A DNA stretch of 64,000 nt from Brienomyrus brachyistius (lineage: Eukaryota > Chordata > Actinopteri > Osteoglossiformes > Mormyridae). Positions 15,841-27,672 of this stretch are shown here, piece by piece (position 1 is the first letter of the stretch; each line of letters starts with the position of its first letter). Where the stretch lies: contig NW_026042440.1 in the NCBI RefSeq assembly GCF_023856365.1, positions 186,001 to 250,000 on the forward strand. Reading direction: 5' to 3'. Below the pieces are notes generated by a model. That model saw only the letters and a program-made list of their open reading frames with translations. It was not told the DNA's origin and did not search any database. The position numbers and the translations under genes are program-made.

Positions 15841-16910
15841 CTCTAGTGGTCAGGCATAGAACTACCACTCCATTTCGAAATTGCGCCTCTAGTGGCCAGG
15901 CATAGAACTACCACTCAATTTCGATATTGCGCCTCTAGTGGCCAGGCATAGAACTACCACTCCATTTTGATTTTGCGCCCCCGGTGGTCAGGCATAGAAC
16001 TACCACTCCATTTCGATATTGCGCCCCCGGTGGTCAGGCATAGAACTACCACTCCAGTTCGAAATTGCGCCTCTAGTGGTCAGGCATATAACTACCACTC
16101 CATTTCGAAATCGCGCCTCTAGTGGTCAGGCATAGAACTACCACTCCATTTCGAAATTGGGCTTCTAGTGGTCAGGCATAGAACTACCACTCAATTTTGA
16201 AATTGCGCTTCTAGTGGCAAGCCATAGAAGTACTACTCCATTTCGAAATCGCGCCTCTAGTGGTCAGGCATAGAACTACCACTCCATTTCGATATTGCGC
16301 CCCCGGTGGTCAGGCATAGAACTACCACTCCATTTCGAAATTGCGCTTCTAGTGGTCAGGCATAGAACTACCACTCAATTTTGAAATTGCGCTTCTAGTG
16401 ACAAGCCATAGAACTACTACTCCATTTCGAAATCGCGCCTCTAGTGGTCAGGCATAGAACTACTATTCCATTTCGTAATCGTGCCTCTAGTGGTCAGGCA
16501 TAGAACTACCACTCCATTTCGAAATTGCGCTCCCGGTGGTCAGGCATAGAACTACCACTCCATTTCGATATTGCGCCCCCGGTGGTCAGGCATAGAAGTA
16601 CCACTCCATTTCGATATTGTGCCCCCGGTGGTCAGGCATAGAACTACCACTCCAGTTCGAAATTGCGCCTCCAGTGGTCAGGCATAGAACTACCACTCCA
16701 TTTCAAAATCGCGCCTCCAGTGGTCAGGCATAGAACTACAACTCCATTTCGATATTGCGCCCCCGGTGGTCAGGCATAGAACTACCACTCCATTTCGAAA
16801 TTGCGCTTCTAGTGGTCAGGCATAGAACTACCACTCAATTTTGAAATTGCGCTTCTAGTGGCAAGCCATAGCAGTGCCACTCCATTGAAATTGCACCTCT
16901 AGTGGTCCGC
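15841..16910. repeat. 46-bp minisatellite, about 23 units with higher-order pattern
   Basis: Units begin CTCTAGTGGTCAGGCATAG and continue AACTACCACTCCATTTCG. AGTGGT and ACCACT in each unit are reverse complements, so each unit can fold into a 6-bp hairpin. Units fall into types by their first bases (CTCTAGTGG, CCCCGGTGG, TTCTAGTGG, CTCCAGTGG) and by spacer (CAGGC or AAGCC). The pair 'TTCTAGTGGT then TTCTAGTGGC-AAGCC' occurs three times (units 8-9, 12-13, 22-23), showing duplication of multi-unit blocks. Confidence 0.9.
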
Positions 16911-17700
16911 CATAGTAGGTTAACAACATCTGAGTTGGGTCTCTGGTGGTCAACTGCGGTGATACAACACGCATAATTGGACACACAGGTTCTTGCCTGA
17001 AAGCAGGAATCAACTTCACGGACTAAATCAGTTTGATCACAATACATTAACATCCAATTAGGTTATTGTTGCATAACTAATTGATGTTTACAATTGAATA
17101 AGAAACACAATTCATTTGGTTTGATTCCCGTTTAACCTTTTTGATTTATTTTAGGTTTTATTTCACCTTATGCTTTCATTCATTCCCTCTCCCCCAACAA
17201 GGGGACTTGCATAGAAGTTCAACCACTATTAACAACAGTAAACCAGTTACGTACACAATCCCATCAGGAAGTCGTTTGGATGTGATCAGTTGAGCCCTTC
17301 GGGTGCTGGGTGCTTACCATTCGCTCTCTGTTGGTTGAGCTTGTCTGTGGCTCTGCTGTCACTGCTTGTGATCGTACAGTTTGTCAGAACCGAAGGGGAG
17401 TTCTCAGCAATTGGATGCCCAAAAGCGTGTCAGCCCGGCTACACCCACTGACTCATTACGGGCAAGGCTGACAGGTACCTCAGGCGGTCATTACAACTTT
17501 TGAGCAGGACTTCGTTTAGGGTGAGTTCTGAGAACGGCCCTAGCTTGGACTCTCACTAGGGTGGGTGATACCTGAAGGCAATTTTGCCAGCCGATAAGCT
17601 GAGCTCCACCTGGGTTGTCTCAGTTGTGCATACAGAATACGCCCTTCCAAGTTAACATTGCTGGGGATCGGGGGAGTGGAAGCCGGACTCAGGCTTGCTT
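16911..17700. other. Unclassified sequence downstream of the minisatellite
   Basis: No coding domain recognised. 17240-17700 has a moderate GC content and looks like the non-coding part of a retroelement, but no LTR ends were found. Confidence 0.3.
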
Positions 17701-17706
17701 GGCTGG

Positions 17707-17907
17707 GAGAATGATTCCTGGTCTTAGAGGAATGTTTAATGAGGAGAGGTTAGCTGAGCTGAATCTGTTTAGCCTCGAGCAAAGGAGACTAAGGGGGGAC
17801 ATAATCCAGGTGTTAAATCTGGTCATTGCATTACATTTTTTTTGTATCCACTCCTTTATTTCGTGTTTATTGTTTGTTAGGTGTAATGTCTGTCTTATGT
17901 TAGTTAT
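17707..17907 (+). repeat. Chimeric duplicate of two upstream segments
   Basis: 17707-17815 matches 13210-13318 (the CR1 segment with EERLAELNLFSLEQRRLRGD) almost base for base. 17812-17907 matches 14655-14758. In the upstream copy these lie 1.3 kb apart. The two halves meet at a shared TTAA. Confidence 0.75.
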
Positions 17908-17908
17908 A

Positions 17909-18050
17909 TCCATCCATCCATTTTCCAAACTGCTTATCCTACTGGGTCGCGGGTGGTCCGGAACCTATCCCGGAATGTGGAATGGGCACGAGGCAGGGAA
18001 CAATCCAGGATGGGGGGCAGCCCATCACAGGGCACACTCACACACAAATC
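17909..18050 (-). repeat. tRNA-derived SINE, truncated 3' part
   Basis: Reversed SINE tail: TCCATCCATCCATTTTCC, then AACTGCTTATCCTACTGGG and GGGCACGAGGCAGGGAACAA. The tRNA-like head is missing. Same family as 29865-30140, 56952-57300 and 59924-60279. Confidence 0.75.
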
Positions 18051-18443
18051 GTGATTATATTATTGCACTATACTATATAAATAAAAAGTAAACTTAATAC
18101 CAGTTGTGGTAATAAAGTGCACAGAGAGTAAGAGAGAGTAGGGTTTCACATAAACGTATGTTCATTAGCATTTAGTATTCTGATGGCTTTGGGGTTAGAA
18201 GCTCTTATTAAATCTGGTTGTTCTGCAATGCATACTGCGGTAACGTTTACCAGAGGGCAGAAGTTCAAACATCTCATGTGCTGGGTGCGTGGGATCTTTT
18301 TTAAATATAATTATGCATATGTAGAACTAGGGATATGATCCTGTTAAGTATGATAGTTCTGTCTCATTATTGCAGGATCGACATCCATAGTAACTGTGGT
18401 GATCTATCCATTTGTGTGCATGTCTGTGTGTGTGTGTGCGAGC

Positions 18444-18707
18444 GGGTATACCTATCCTACCCCATAGCGTGATAAATACCTGTTTTTTTTTTCCCTTATG
18501 GGGACCACGAAACTGAAAACCAGGAAAACTCTATTTTATAAAAATCTGTGACTGCTGTGGAAAAACTAAAAATGCAAAACCTCTTTTATTTTGCTTGGTT
18601 ACTTATGGTTATGGTTAGGGCAGGGTGGGGGTTAAGATTGTCATAGTTAGCGTTAGCATTTATCCAATAGAAGTCAATGAGCGGGCCCCATAAGGATAGG
18701 TATACCC
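18444..18707. mobile_element. MITE with 14-bp terminal inverted repeats
   Basis: Starts GGGTATACCTATCC and ends GGATAGGTATACCC, exact reverse complements 264 bp apart, with subterminal CTTATGGGGACC / GGGCCCCATAAG also inverted. No coding capacity. It is inserted next to TG-rich simple repeats. Confidence 0.7.
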
Positions 18708-18783
18708 TATGTGTGTGCATGTGTGTGTTTGTCCCATATTGCCTGGGCTTCAGGATACCTCATAACCCGGAACTTCATCAGAA

Positions 18784-18846
18784 GTAGTTAGAAAATGGAT
18801 GAATGGATGGATGGATGGATGGATGGATGGATGGATGGATGGATGG
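18784..18846. repeat. (GGAT)n microsatellite
   Basis: More than ten GGAT tetramers in a row, the usual decayed tail of the local SINE family. Confidence 0.9.
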
Positions 18847-18849
18847 ACA

Positions 18850-20490
18850 GATCAATAAAAGTACAGAACATCCATTTTACAAAGAACCATCAACACTAAA
18901 TGTATGCACTGGTCATGCTCCTGGAAATTAAACTTTTCTGAAAAGCAGCATGTTCATAAATTAGCTGCTGTTATACCTTGGGGGAACAAATGCAGATGAA
19001 ATTGTAAAACAAACTGCAGTGGCAAAACAGTTCTGGCTGCCTGTGCTGCCCTGCCTGCCCGCCCTCCTGCCCATTACGTCCTGCCTGTGCCACCCTCCTG
19101 CCTGCCCTCCTGCCTGTTTACGTCTTTCCTGTGTGCCCTGCTGCCAGTTATTCTGTATTTACATCCGGACTTAACTAATTGAACCATATAAACCATATAA
19201 ATCAGGACTTTGTTAACCTGACTTCTGCCCTGTGGAGGATGGGCTCCCCCTTTCACTCTGGTTCCTCCAAAGGTTTCTTACTATGACTGAGTTTATCCTT
19301 GCCAATGTCGCTTTCTAATTTTTCAGGCTAGATCTTGCTCACTGGGACAATTGGGCAGGGACAAAGTAAAGTGCTTTGAGACAATGTAAGGCTATGAAAA
19401 TGTACTATACAAAATAAAGTGAATTGACTTGAGTAATGTGGCACAAAGCAACCCTTCTTTGCCACAGGAAATGTCTGGTGCAATTTCTTTTTTAATTGTA
19501 CATGTCAATTGCATAATACCCTAAACTAATTCATTATTATTTCTATTATTATCATCATCATCAGTATTTCATTAGTATTCCATGGTATTTAGATTTTTCA
19601 GGAATCAGTGTGTGTACTGTATACTTTTTAATTTATTTGCACTATGTGTAGTGTCTCTGCAGCTGTATATACTTGCTGCATTATGCACAAGAACTTCCCT
19701 CAGGCATCAGTATAGTTAATCAAATGTAATATTTCTTGCTTGTTTATTAAGTTGTTTTAGGTATTTTGTGTGTTCCACTTAATTTAGTGTAATTAGTCCT
19801 AGTTGACTCAGGTTTAGTTAGATTTTTCCTTCTGTTGTTCCTCTGCATCATGCTACTGTCATAAAATTTCAATGTCTTACCTAACTTAAGAGTTTTGTGC
19901 ATTGTGTTTTGGAGAGAAAGAAATCATTACTTTTTTTCTTTAGATTCATCCACTGATTCTATCACCTATGACACATTCCCCCTGAATATTTGTTTGTTTA
20001 TTTATGTATTTGCTTGGGGGATGGAATTAACAAACAGAAATAACTGAATGAATCAGGGTAGTGAAAAACATTTATAAACTTATCATTTTGGTATTGGTAC
20101 GATCCTGTTCTGGTTAGTTAGCCGAGGGAGTAAATCATCCGGAGTTTCATCTCTCAATCTCCTCCTACACCCACTCAGCATCACAGTATGGACTCCCCAA
20201 TGCAACTGATCTGCACGTATTTGTACTCTGGGAGGAAATTGAAGCCCCCATAGGAAAAACTCAAAGCCTACAGACATATGCACAAAACCAGGGGACATGC
20301 TCAGTTCTGCAGGCCTGGAAGTGTGAGAGAAGGCTATTTATTGAGTTTCCCCTCTGCCCCTGGTAAAGATGAAACATGCACAAGTCATTAAACACACATA
20401 TACTTACATGAAAGTCTGACTGATACTGGAGCTTCCAGTGCCCGTAAACCAGGTACTGGGGTACTCCATTTCCTTCTTGATAATTAGCGC
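18850..20490. other. Anonymous DNA with one dispersed repeat (19232-19437)
   Basis: 19232-19437 is a copy of the GGATGGGCTCCCCCTTT repeat and ends in a TATACAAAATAAAGTGAATT tail. The rest has no recognised gene; upstream of it is a GC-rich imperfect CCTGCCTGCCC stretch at 19035-19130. Confidence 0.5.
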
Positions 20491-21277
20491 CATTGAAAAA
20501 AAAAACGGTGCCTTTCCTAATATTAACTGACTCTCAGACAAATGTACTGCTTGAAGACCCTGCCACTATTCGCATTTTCCAGCAGGAGTCACAAATCTTC
20601 ATTGCATTCAGTTTATTCTCAGATGAGCTCATGCATGTTTCTATGTGCATCTTTACACTTAAACAAATACAGCTAACCTCTGTTGTTATATTCCATATAT
20701 ATTTGTCGTGACTGGCCTTTTTTCTCAAATGATGGATTTCTGAAACTAAAACTGACAGTATTCTAAAATATTTATATTGCCACATCATCGACACATGTTC
20801 TAATATGACATAGCATTCCCCTGGACCATAGTGCGACTTAGAGACAAGATATAACATGCCCTTCACGGTAAAACACTAGATAGGTGCAACACTTAATGTC
20901 AACGTTGTCAATGTCAATGTTGACTTAATGTCAACGTTAAATTCATGGATTCGCAAATTAAGTAACACGGTTACAGTACAAAAACGAGCAGAGCTGTGTA
21001 TGGCATGACTATCTCGCGGCGGCGACAAAATATGCTTATCCTTCTAATTATTCAGAAGAAAATATATTTGCAAGCACAGCCGTTCACGGCTTCCGTACAA
21101 AAAGCTGTCACTACGCTACAGGAAGAATACACGACCAATATAGGATTTACACAAGTCTGCTTCTTTTGTTTTATTTAGTAACAACTTTCACAAAAATTGA
21201 CAGCAATACTGCTAAAAGTGCAGATCTGTTGCCAAATTAAATAAACAAAGAAATTAATCATAAAAATATTCAAAGTA
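20490..21277. other. Anonymous AT-rich DNA
   Basis: No gene recognised. 20888-20940 contains repeated AATGTCAACGTT and its partial complement, a small local inverted/direct repeat cluster. Confidence 0.4.
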
Positions 21278-21285
21278 TATACAGC

Positions 21286-21429
21286 CAGGGGCGCCGCTAG
21301 CAATTTTGGGCCCTATGACAAAATATGAGGTTGGGCCCCCCTACCACACCCATTCAGATCTCTGGGGGCCCCTAAAGGGCGTGGGCCCTTAGAATTGTCC
21401 CAACTTTCCCCCCCTTAGCGGCGCCCCTG
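21286..21429. mobile_element. hAT-like MITE with perfect 8-bp target duplication
   Basis: 144-bp element starting CAGGGGCGCCGCTAG and ending TTAGCGGCGCCCCTG (near-perfect terminal inverted repeats). It is flanked on both sides by TATACAGC (21278-21285 and 21430-21437). Non-coding; needs a transposase in trans. Confidence 0.88.
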
Positions 21430-21954
21430 TATACAGCTAACCATTTCCAATCGAAAAGTACATACAAGTCTCCAATATAAGTTATACAATGGAGCGCAGA
21501 TAAAACTTTTAAATAGTAATTAACCAAACTATATAAAGAATACAAGTTTGAATACAGGTAATTTGTATAAATTTTACTGTGTTCAGACTGAAAAATCAGC
21601 ACCAGCCTTACACACATTGCAGTTCTGCTTTTTTCTTCTTTTAGCATAATTACCCGTTTCACGTTCACGAGGCAGAAGATCCCTGCAAATGTGAAAATTC
21701 ACAAGTAACAGGCACCATTAACCTCAAGCCATAACAGTCTGCTAGCCTGAACAATAGCAAACTCTATGTATTACCAATTATTACGCAGGTTGTCACTTTA
21801 TCAAATCATGACTGTTACTAAGAAGTGGGAGTGAAACGCGTGTCACGAGATCTCGCGATATTACAACATGACGAGATTTCTCGTTGGAGCGAAAAGCCGT
21901 TTCACGAATGCGCTGCAAATGAGCTGCTGTAAATATGTCGGCATCTGACTAAAT

Positions 21955-22140
21955 TACTATAGTAGATACCCCAGACACTTTTGAATCTTTTGTGTGTCAG
22001 CATTTCGGGTGCCCGGCGGAAAATATAAATGGCGAAAGGGAGACAGACAAAACACGAACCATCTGTAAGGACTGTAGAAAGCTAATGCCGCACACAGCGG
22101 CTAATGCTACTACTAACTACTATGCAAAGCCATTTGCAGC
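21955..22140 (+). pseudogene. hAT transposase fragment with BED-type zinc finger
   Basis: Frame encodes CPAENINGE, then TRTICKDCRKLMPHTAANAT. The CxxC followed by a downstream His in a KTRTICKDCRK context resembles the N-terminal BED finger of hAT/ZBED transposases. It is followed at once by non-coding DNA, so only the N-terminus remains. No terminal repeats could be assigned. Confidence 0.45.
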
Positions 22141-24670
22141 ACCATCATAGCTCTTTATTTAAATTCACTGCACCGGTGAAGAAAACATTTTTTAAAAAAT
22201 GTTATGTTTATTATTGGGTGCTTTCCACTTCATGCACCCACATACAGCGCTAGCTTAAAGCAATGCATTCTGGTCCTGACGCAATGCATCATGGTTATAT
22301 TTTTTATCGCCCGTTGCATTACGTCACCATGTCACATGGTACCAAAACTCCGCGAGAGCAAGACACATCAGGCAGCACCTCTTAGCAGGCTGCACAGGCT
22401 GGATCCGCCTCCATTACGACACAACTTTGCCCTTATTGGCTTAAGATTTTAGTTACATACATGACGTTTGTATATCTGCTATTTCTCCCGAGAAGCAGGT
22501 AAAGCGGTAACTGCTTTTCAATTAATTTACTTGGTAAAATTAAATTTAAATAAATGATATGAATATTGTAATAGTACTCGTGAGCTTTGTTTGTTGTTAG
22601 TTACTATAATGTTGCGCTGCTTTATTTGTTTAATCGTCTTGTCTGTGAAGACATTCAAGTTAATCAAATAAGAACTGCACTGTACACTGTACATGACCAT
22701 AAAAACTTTGAATCCTTGAAATAAATGTTTTTGATCTTTTCCTTGGCAGTTATCTTTTTACACAGGGCCTCTATGTACACAATAGTTATTTTTTTCACGA
22801 CTAACAGTATGGATCAGGAGTTGGTTATTGTAAAAGAAGTAATGTGCATGCAGGTGATATTTGTATAGATTTATATTTACCCCTAGGTGATAAGTTTGAC
22901 AGTCATTTCTTTTACCGTTTGGCCTCTCGGTTGAACATAATAGTGGCGCGAGCAGCTCCACTTGGTTTTTTAAAAATACTCAGCCATGAACTTTTGGTGA
23001 ACTCAGGTGAATCCCTTCCTTCAGTAGTAAACCTTGGTAGTTTCAGCCGTTTACACATTGTCTCACTAAAAGGTTGATAATATATTTGTCCTTTTACATA
23101 GTGATAAAATATACGCGATAAAAATGTGAATATTCATAGATTCAGGACTAACAAAGTAGCTAACAGAAACTCAGACTAACAAAAGGTGCAAATACATACT
23201 CAGTTGGTTCCATTGTGTTGATTACATTATAATGTTTACATTGTAATGATTATATCATGGATATTTGGCATACTTTTTATAAAATCGTAATTCTTATATT
23301 CTGCGTTATATAGTGCTAAATAATATTCCATAGATGGATGGACTTTATTAATCCCCGTGGGGAAATTGTGTTTTTTATGTCTCCCTCAACTTACTCTTTG
23401 TGGAGTAAGTTGTCCGCGAAGTGCAGCTACCTGTTGGGGCGCCCAGGGAGCTGGGGGTTAAGGGCCTTGCTCAAGGACCCACAGACGTGCTGAGGCTGGG
23501 TTAGTTTCAACTGGTGACCTCATTACAGGCACAAGGACTGACCCCTGCCCCCCAACTGTGTATGAGTAGCATTTATGCTGTTTCTTGAGTGTGAGCTAGT
23601 ACATAAACCAGCTAGTGCTCACCATTGCAAAAATACTCTAGCTTTCTGTCATACACATTTTTTTATTTTCTTACATTGTCCGTTTTTGTTCATAGTCTGT
23701 AATATTCTGAATAACGACAATGTAGAGGAAAAACAGATTAAATTCTCCTTGTTTGTAATTTCCCCATGTAATCCACTGCCTTGTGGTAAGAGGTGCAAAA
23801 GTCAGACGCGTTGAATGATGAGGATACGATATTGAGTTTAGTTCTTGAGAGGATTTATTCATATGATATTTTAACACACAGTACTTTGAACTGGTTTGTT
23901 TGGCGCAAAAGGGCCGATATGCAGACACCATCACACATGGCAAATACGGTCAATGACTGTTTCACTTTGCACCTTCAGCCCTGAGCCGCGTAATCTCAGC
24001 ACCTTTAATAACAACCATTGCTGCCTCCTACAGGTGGGAATACACTTAGACAATAGTAAATATCACTAAGGCAGGCAAGTACCTCTCGTTTCAAGTGTTG
24101 CAATACTATATAACATTATATTATAAACAATAAATACGAATAAATAAAAACATTAAACAAATAAACATAATCAATAATATTCATGAATAATTATGCTTAA
24201 TATACAAATAAAAGAATAGCTCCTGCAGATGATTTCAGATAACTACTGGAACAATGAGTTCTGGAGGGGAGCAAGCTCTGTTACATGCTATAGAAATGTT
24301 GATCTGATTCCTTTCATTATCAGATTGTTACCACTGTTAAAAACCACAGATATTGTATTCTGATTGTATGCATTTCCTTATTAGGGCATGTCAGTTACTT
24401 CTGTTAAAAAATCCGTTTATTCTGACGTCGTAAATTTCCTGATCAGAGTTTACCCTCTTTAAAGTGATGGAGGTCCACTTGTGCCAAAGATACATCGATA
24501 TGCATATGAGATTTCGTTTGTGCCAAAAATATGTAAATAGCACACAGTCCATGTCGACTGAGCATGTGACAAAGAATTTTTCTGTGACAATTCTATTTTG
24601 TCAATGAGTTTGTCTGTGGAGCCCCTGAAGGGACGTAATGGTGTCCGCTAATTAGATACCCAGAAATAAA
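22141..24670. other. Anonymous DNA with one dispersed repeat (23330-23560)
   Basis: 23330-23560 (ACTTTATTAATCCCC, AAGTTGTCCGCGAAG, GAGCTGGGGGTTAAGGGCC) is shared with 47578-47826 and belongs to a dispersed fish repeat. 24120-24210 is very AT-rich. No gene recognised. Confidence 0.5.
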
Positions 24671-24674
24671 CTGT

Positions 24675-26165
24675 GTGGCTCCTGCCCAAGCATTGCTGCC
24701 CAAACAGCAGCTTCCTCCTTATGCCACCGAGGGAGGAGTAGCCAGTGGTTCCCCTGCCCCTTCCCCTCTCCCCCCTGCAGACGAGGATCATAACCATTCA
24801 GCACCCGACTCTACCTCCTTCTCGGTGAAGAAGTGCCGTGGCGAAACGCTCAGGCAGCAGGACGAGGTAGCAGAAATTCTTGCCCCTATGTTGGTATGTC
24901 CAAATCCTCAAGGGGGAGATAAGGTTTGCTCATCTGACACTGTAGATGAAGGAGTTGAACATAAGAACATAAGAACTATACAAACGAGACGAGGCCATTC
25001 GGCCCATCAAGCTCGCTTGGGGAGAACTAAACTAATAGCTCAGAGTCGTTAAAATCTTATCTAGCTCTGATTTAAAGGAACCCAAGGATTCAGCTTGCAC
25101 TACATTATCAGGAAGACTATTCCATACTCTACACGCTGCGTAAAGAAGTGCTTCCTTAAATCCAGCTTGAAATGTTCTCCCGCTAATTTCCACCTATGGC
25201 CACGAGTTCGTGTATTTAAACTAATGCTGAAGTAACTATTTGGTTGAACAGCATCCAAACCTGTTAGAATCTTATATACCTGGATCATGTCCCCCCTCAA
25301 TCTCCTTTGCTTGAGACTGAACAGATTTAGCTCAAGTAACCGTTCCTCGTATGACATTCCTCTAAGACCAGGAATCATTTTTGTGGCCCTACGCTGCACC
25401 TTTTCTAAGGCCACAATGTCCTTTTTAAGATATGGTGACCAAACCTGCACACAATATTCTAGGTGAGGTCTCACCAAGGAATTGTATAATCTTAGCATTA
25501 CCTCCCTTGACTTAAACTCCACACACCTGGAGATATACCCCAACATCCTATTGGCCTTTTTTATTGCTTCCCCACACTGGCGAGAATGGGACATGGAAGC
25601 ATCAACATACACACCAAGGTCTTTCTCATGATCAGCTACCTTTATTTCAGTGACACCCATGAAATACCTGTACTTTATATTTCTGCTCCCTAGATGGAGT
25701 ACCTTATATTTATCAACGTTAAATTTCATCTGCCAGGTATCGGCCCAGTCACTAATTAAATCAAGATCCCGCTGTAGCTGCTGAGCCACTAATTCAGTAT
25801 CTGCTACACCACCCACCTTGGTGTCATCTGCAAATTTCACCAGTTTACTGTATATATTGGTATCCATATCATTTATGTAAATTAGGAACAATAGTGGTCC
25901 TAAAATCGAACCCTGCGGTACCCCACTATGAACGCAAGCCCACTGTGAGTTGAAGGACATTGCCAGTGACCTGCTGGACCCCAGGCAGAACAGGCCTCAC
26001 CATGCGACAGCCCTTCAGAGACTGGTCCTCCTGCGCATGGACTGGGGCATGATGCATCAGTTTAAACAGGAGCCTGGTAAATCCTGCGAGTGCTACACCA
26101 AGCGACTGATGGCAGCATTCTCCAACTACAGTGGGATGGACTCCACAACGGACCGAGAGTGTATG
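24675..26165 (+). pseudogene. Retroviral-type gag relic, split by a LINE
   Basis: The left part (24675-24960) encodes a proline-rich segment ending near DEGVE. The right part (about 25950-26165) encodes KDIASDLLDPRQNRPHH, QRLVLLRMDWGMMHQFKQEP and GKSCECYTKRLMAAFSNYSG, resembling a gag capsid segment with the Q/E/R-type homology region. Between them is a CR1 LINE. The homologous minus-strand copy at 61156-61700 lacks the LINE, which confirms that the two parts belong together. No pro or pol follows. Confidence 0.5.
24961..25945 (-). mobile_element. CR1/Rex1-type LINE, 5'-truncated, inserted in a gag relic
   Basis: Minus strand: SGVPQGSILGPLLFLIYIND, then KFADDTKVGG (RT active site FADD), ISDWADTWQMKFNVDKYK, VRPHLEYCVQVWSPYLKKDI and the family C-terminus, mostly in one frame until about 25100. 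The 3' tail is a short repeat of TTCTTATG at the left edge. The flanks share GAGTTGAA (before 24961 and before about 25957), a likely target duplication. 5' truncation is typical of target-primed insertion. Confidence 0.85.
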
Positions 26166-26575
26166 TGATGTAAAATACACTAAGATAGGTAAAAACTCTT
26201 TTGTGGACTAAGTAAAACAAACATTTTATGTTCTAGTTTTCTTAAAACTACTGAAACAAATAATTGGCTACACTGCAGTTCCGCTGTTTTGTTTGGCACC
26301 CCTGCATGTCGTGCATTGTGTGGAAAAAACCTGAAGGCTGAGGAATGTTACGTAACACAGCTAGAATGTAAAAACTCTCTCTGGTGTAATTCACTGCATA
26401 AAACCAATGGTGTTAAGTGTGATGTCTTCTTCATAACACTCCCTGATGTTTGTGTCCGTGACCATGAGATAGGGTGGGCTGCTTTTCTTCCTTCCTTTGA
26501 CTAGTATTCCTCCTAAATTGTTCATCTGTATTTGCTGCATTGGTACTTGATGTGCGTGTGCCTTGTGTCACGATC

Positions 26576-27110
26576 GCCATTTAACGGGAGCGGCGGACGG
26601 GCAGGAAACAGGCAAGGCAGGCAGGATACGGGGATTTATTAGGAACACGGGGTGCAGGAAACATCTCACGCAGACGGACTTCAATGACGGACACTGAACT
26701 CTAGTAAGACATGAACTCAAATAGACAGGACTGATTGAAAATAATCGGACACAGCTGGGTACGATCAGGGAAGCACACGTGGATAATCAGGGGGCGTGGC
26801 ACACACGGTGGTCAGACTGTCCGGGACCTCCTCGGGGACTAGGGCAGGAAAGTCTGGAGCTGGGTCAGGGACAGGAGTGGGGCCAGGAACAAGAGCCCCA
26901 GGGGGCACAGTCATTTGAGGCGGAGGGAGCGCCTCGGGCGTGGGCTCTGGGGCCGCAGGGGGCAGCGGAGGCGGCTGCTCAGGAGCTACGGGCAAAGCAG
27001 GCGGCGGCTGCTCGGGCTCTGGGGCCGCAGGGGGCAGCGGAGGCGGCTGCTCGGGCTGCGCAGGAGCTATGGGCGACGAAGGCAACTGCTCAGACGCTGT
27101 AGCAGGAACC
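26576..27110 (-). mobile_element. Ty3/gypsy 3' end: LTR plus proline-rich coding tail
   Basis: The left edge TGTCACGATCGCC matches the edge of the complete LTR at 52890. Inside is a minus-strand frame of about 106 codons rich in PEQPPPLPPAAPEP repeats, ending VCATPPDYPRVLP as in 6208-7455. The body of the element is missing. Adjacent DNA on the right is an L2-type LINE. Confidence 0.7.
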
Positions 27111-27139
27111 CAGGACTTTATGCTCAGCCCACTGCTGTT

Positions 27140-27672
27140 AACTCCGATGACTCACAACTGAGCAGCAATGCACATTTCGAATTCCATCATCAACATCAGG
27201 CAGATGACAAGACTGTTGTGGGTCTCATCAATAAAAACGGTGACTCAGCATACAAAGAGGAAGTGTGATGACTATCGGACTGCTGCAGAGCCAACAACCT
27301 GTCTCTGAATGTTGACCAAAGAGATGGTTGTTGACGTTAGAAGAACACAAAACACAGAGTGACCACTCTCTGCTGCACATCGATGGCTCATCTGTGGAGA
27401 TCGTAGAGAGTACCAGATTCCTTGTTGTCCATCTGGCGGAGAATCTCACCAGGTCCTTCAACATCAGCTCCATAGTAAGGAAAGCACAGCAGCACCTCTA
27501 CTCTCCACGGAAGCTCAGAAAAGCCCATCTCCCATTCTCACACTCTATTGGGGAACTGTTGAAAGCACCCTGAGCAGCTGCATCACGGTCTGCTTTGAGA
27601 ACTGTGTCGCCTCAGATCACAAGTCCCTACAACAGATAGTGATGACAGGTGAGAAAATCATTGGGAGTATCG
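27140..27672 (+). pseudogene. L2-type LINE, RT C-terminal half, left part
   Basis: Broken frames encode ADDKTVVGLINKNGDSAYKE, NNLSLNVD, SLLHIDGSSVEIVESTRFL and ENLTRSFNISSIVRKAQQHL, which is the region from the FADD motif onward in L2-like LINEs, with stops and frameshifts. Interrupted at 27672 by a solo LTR; continues at 28501. Confidence 0.7.
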
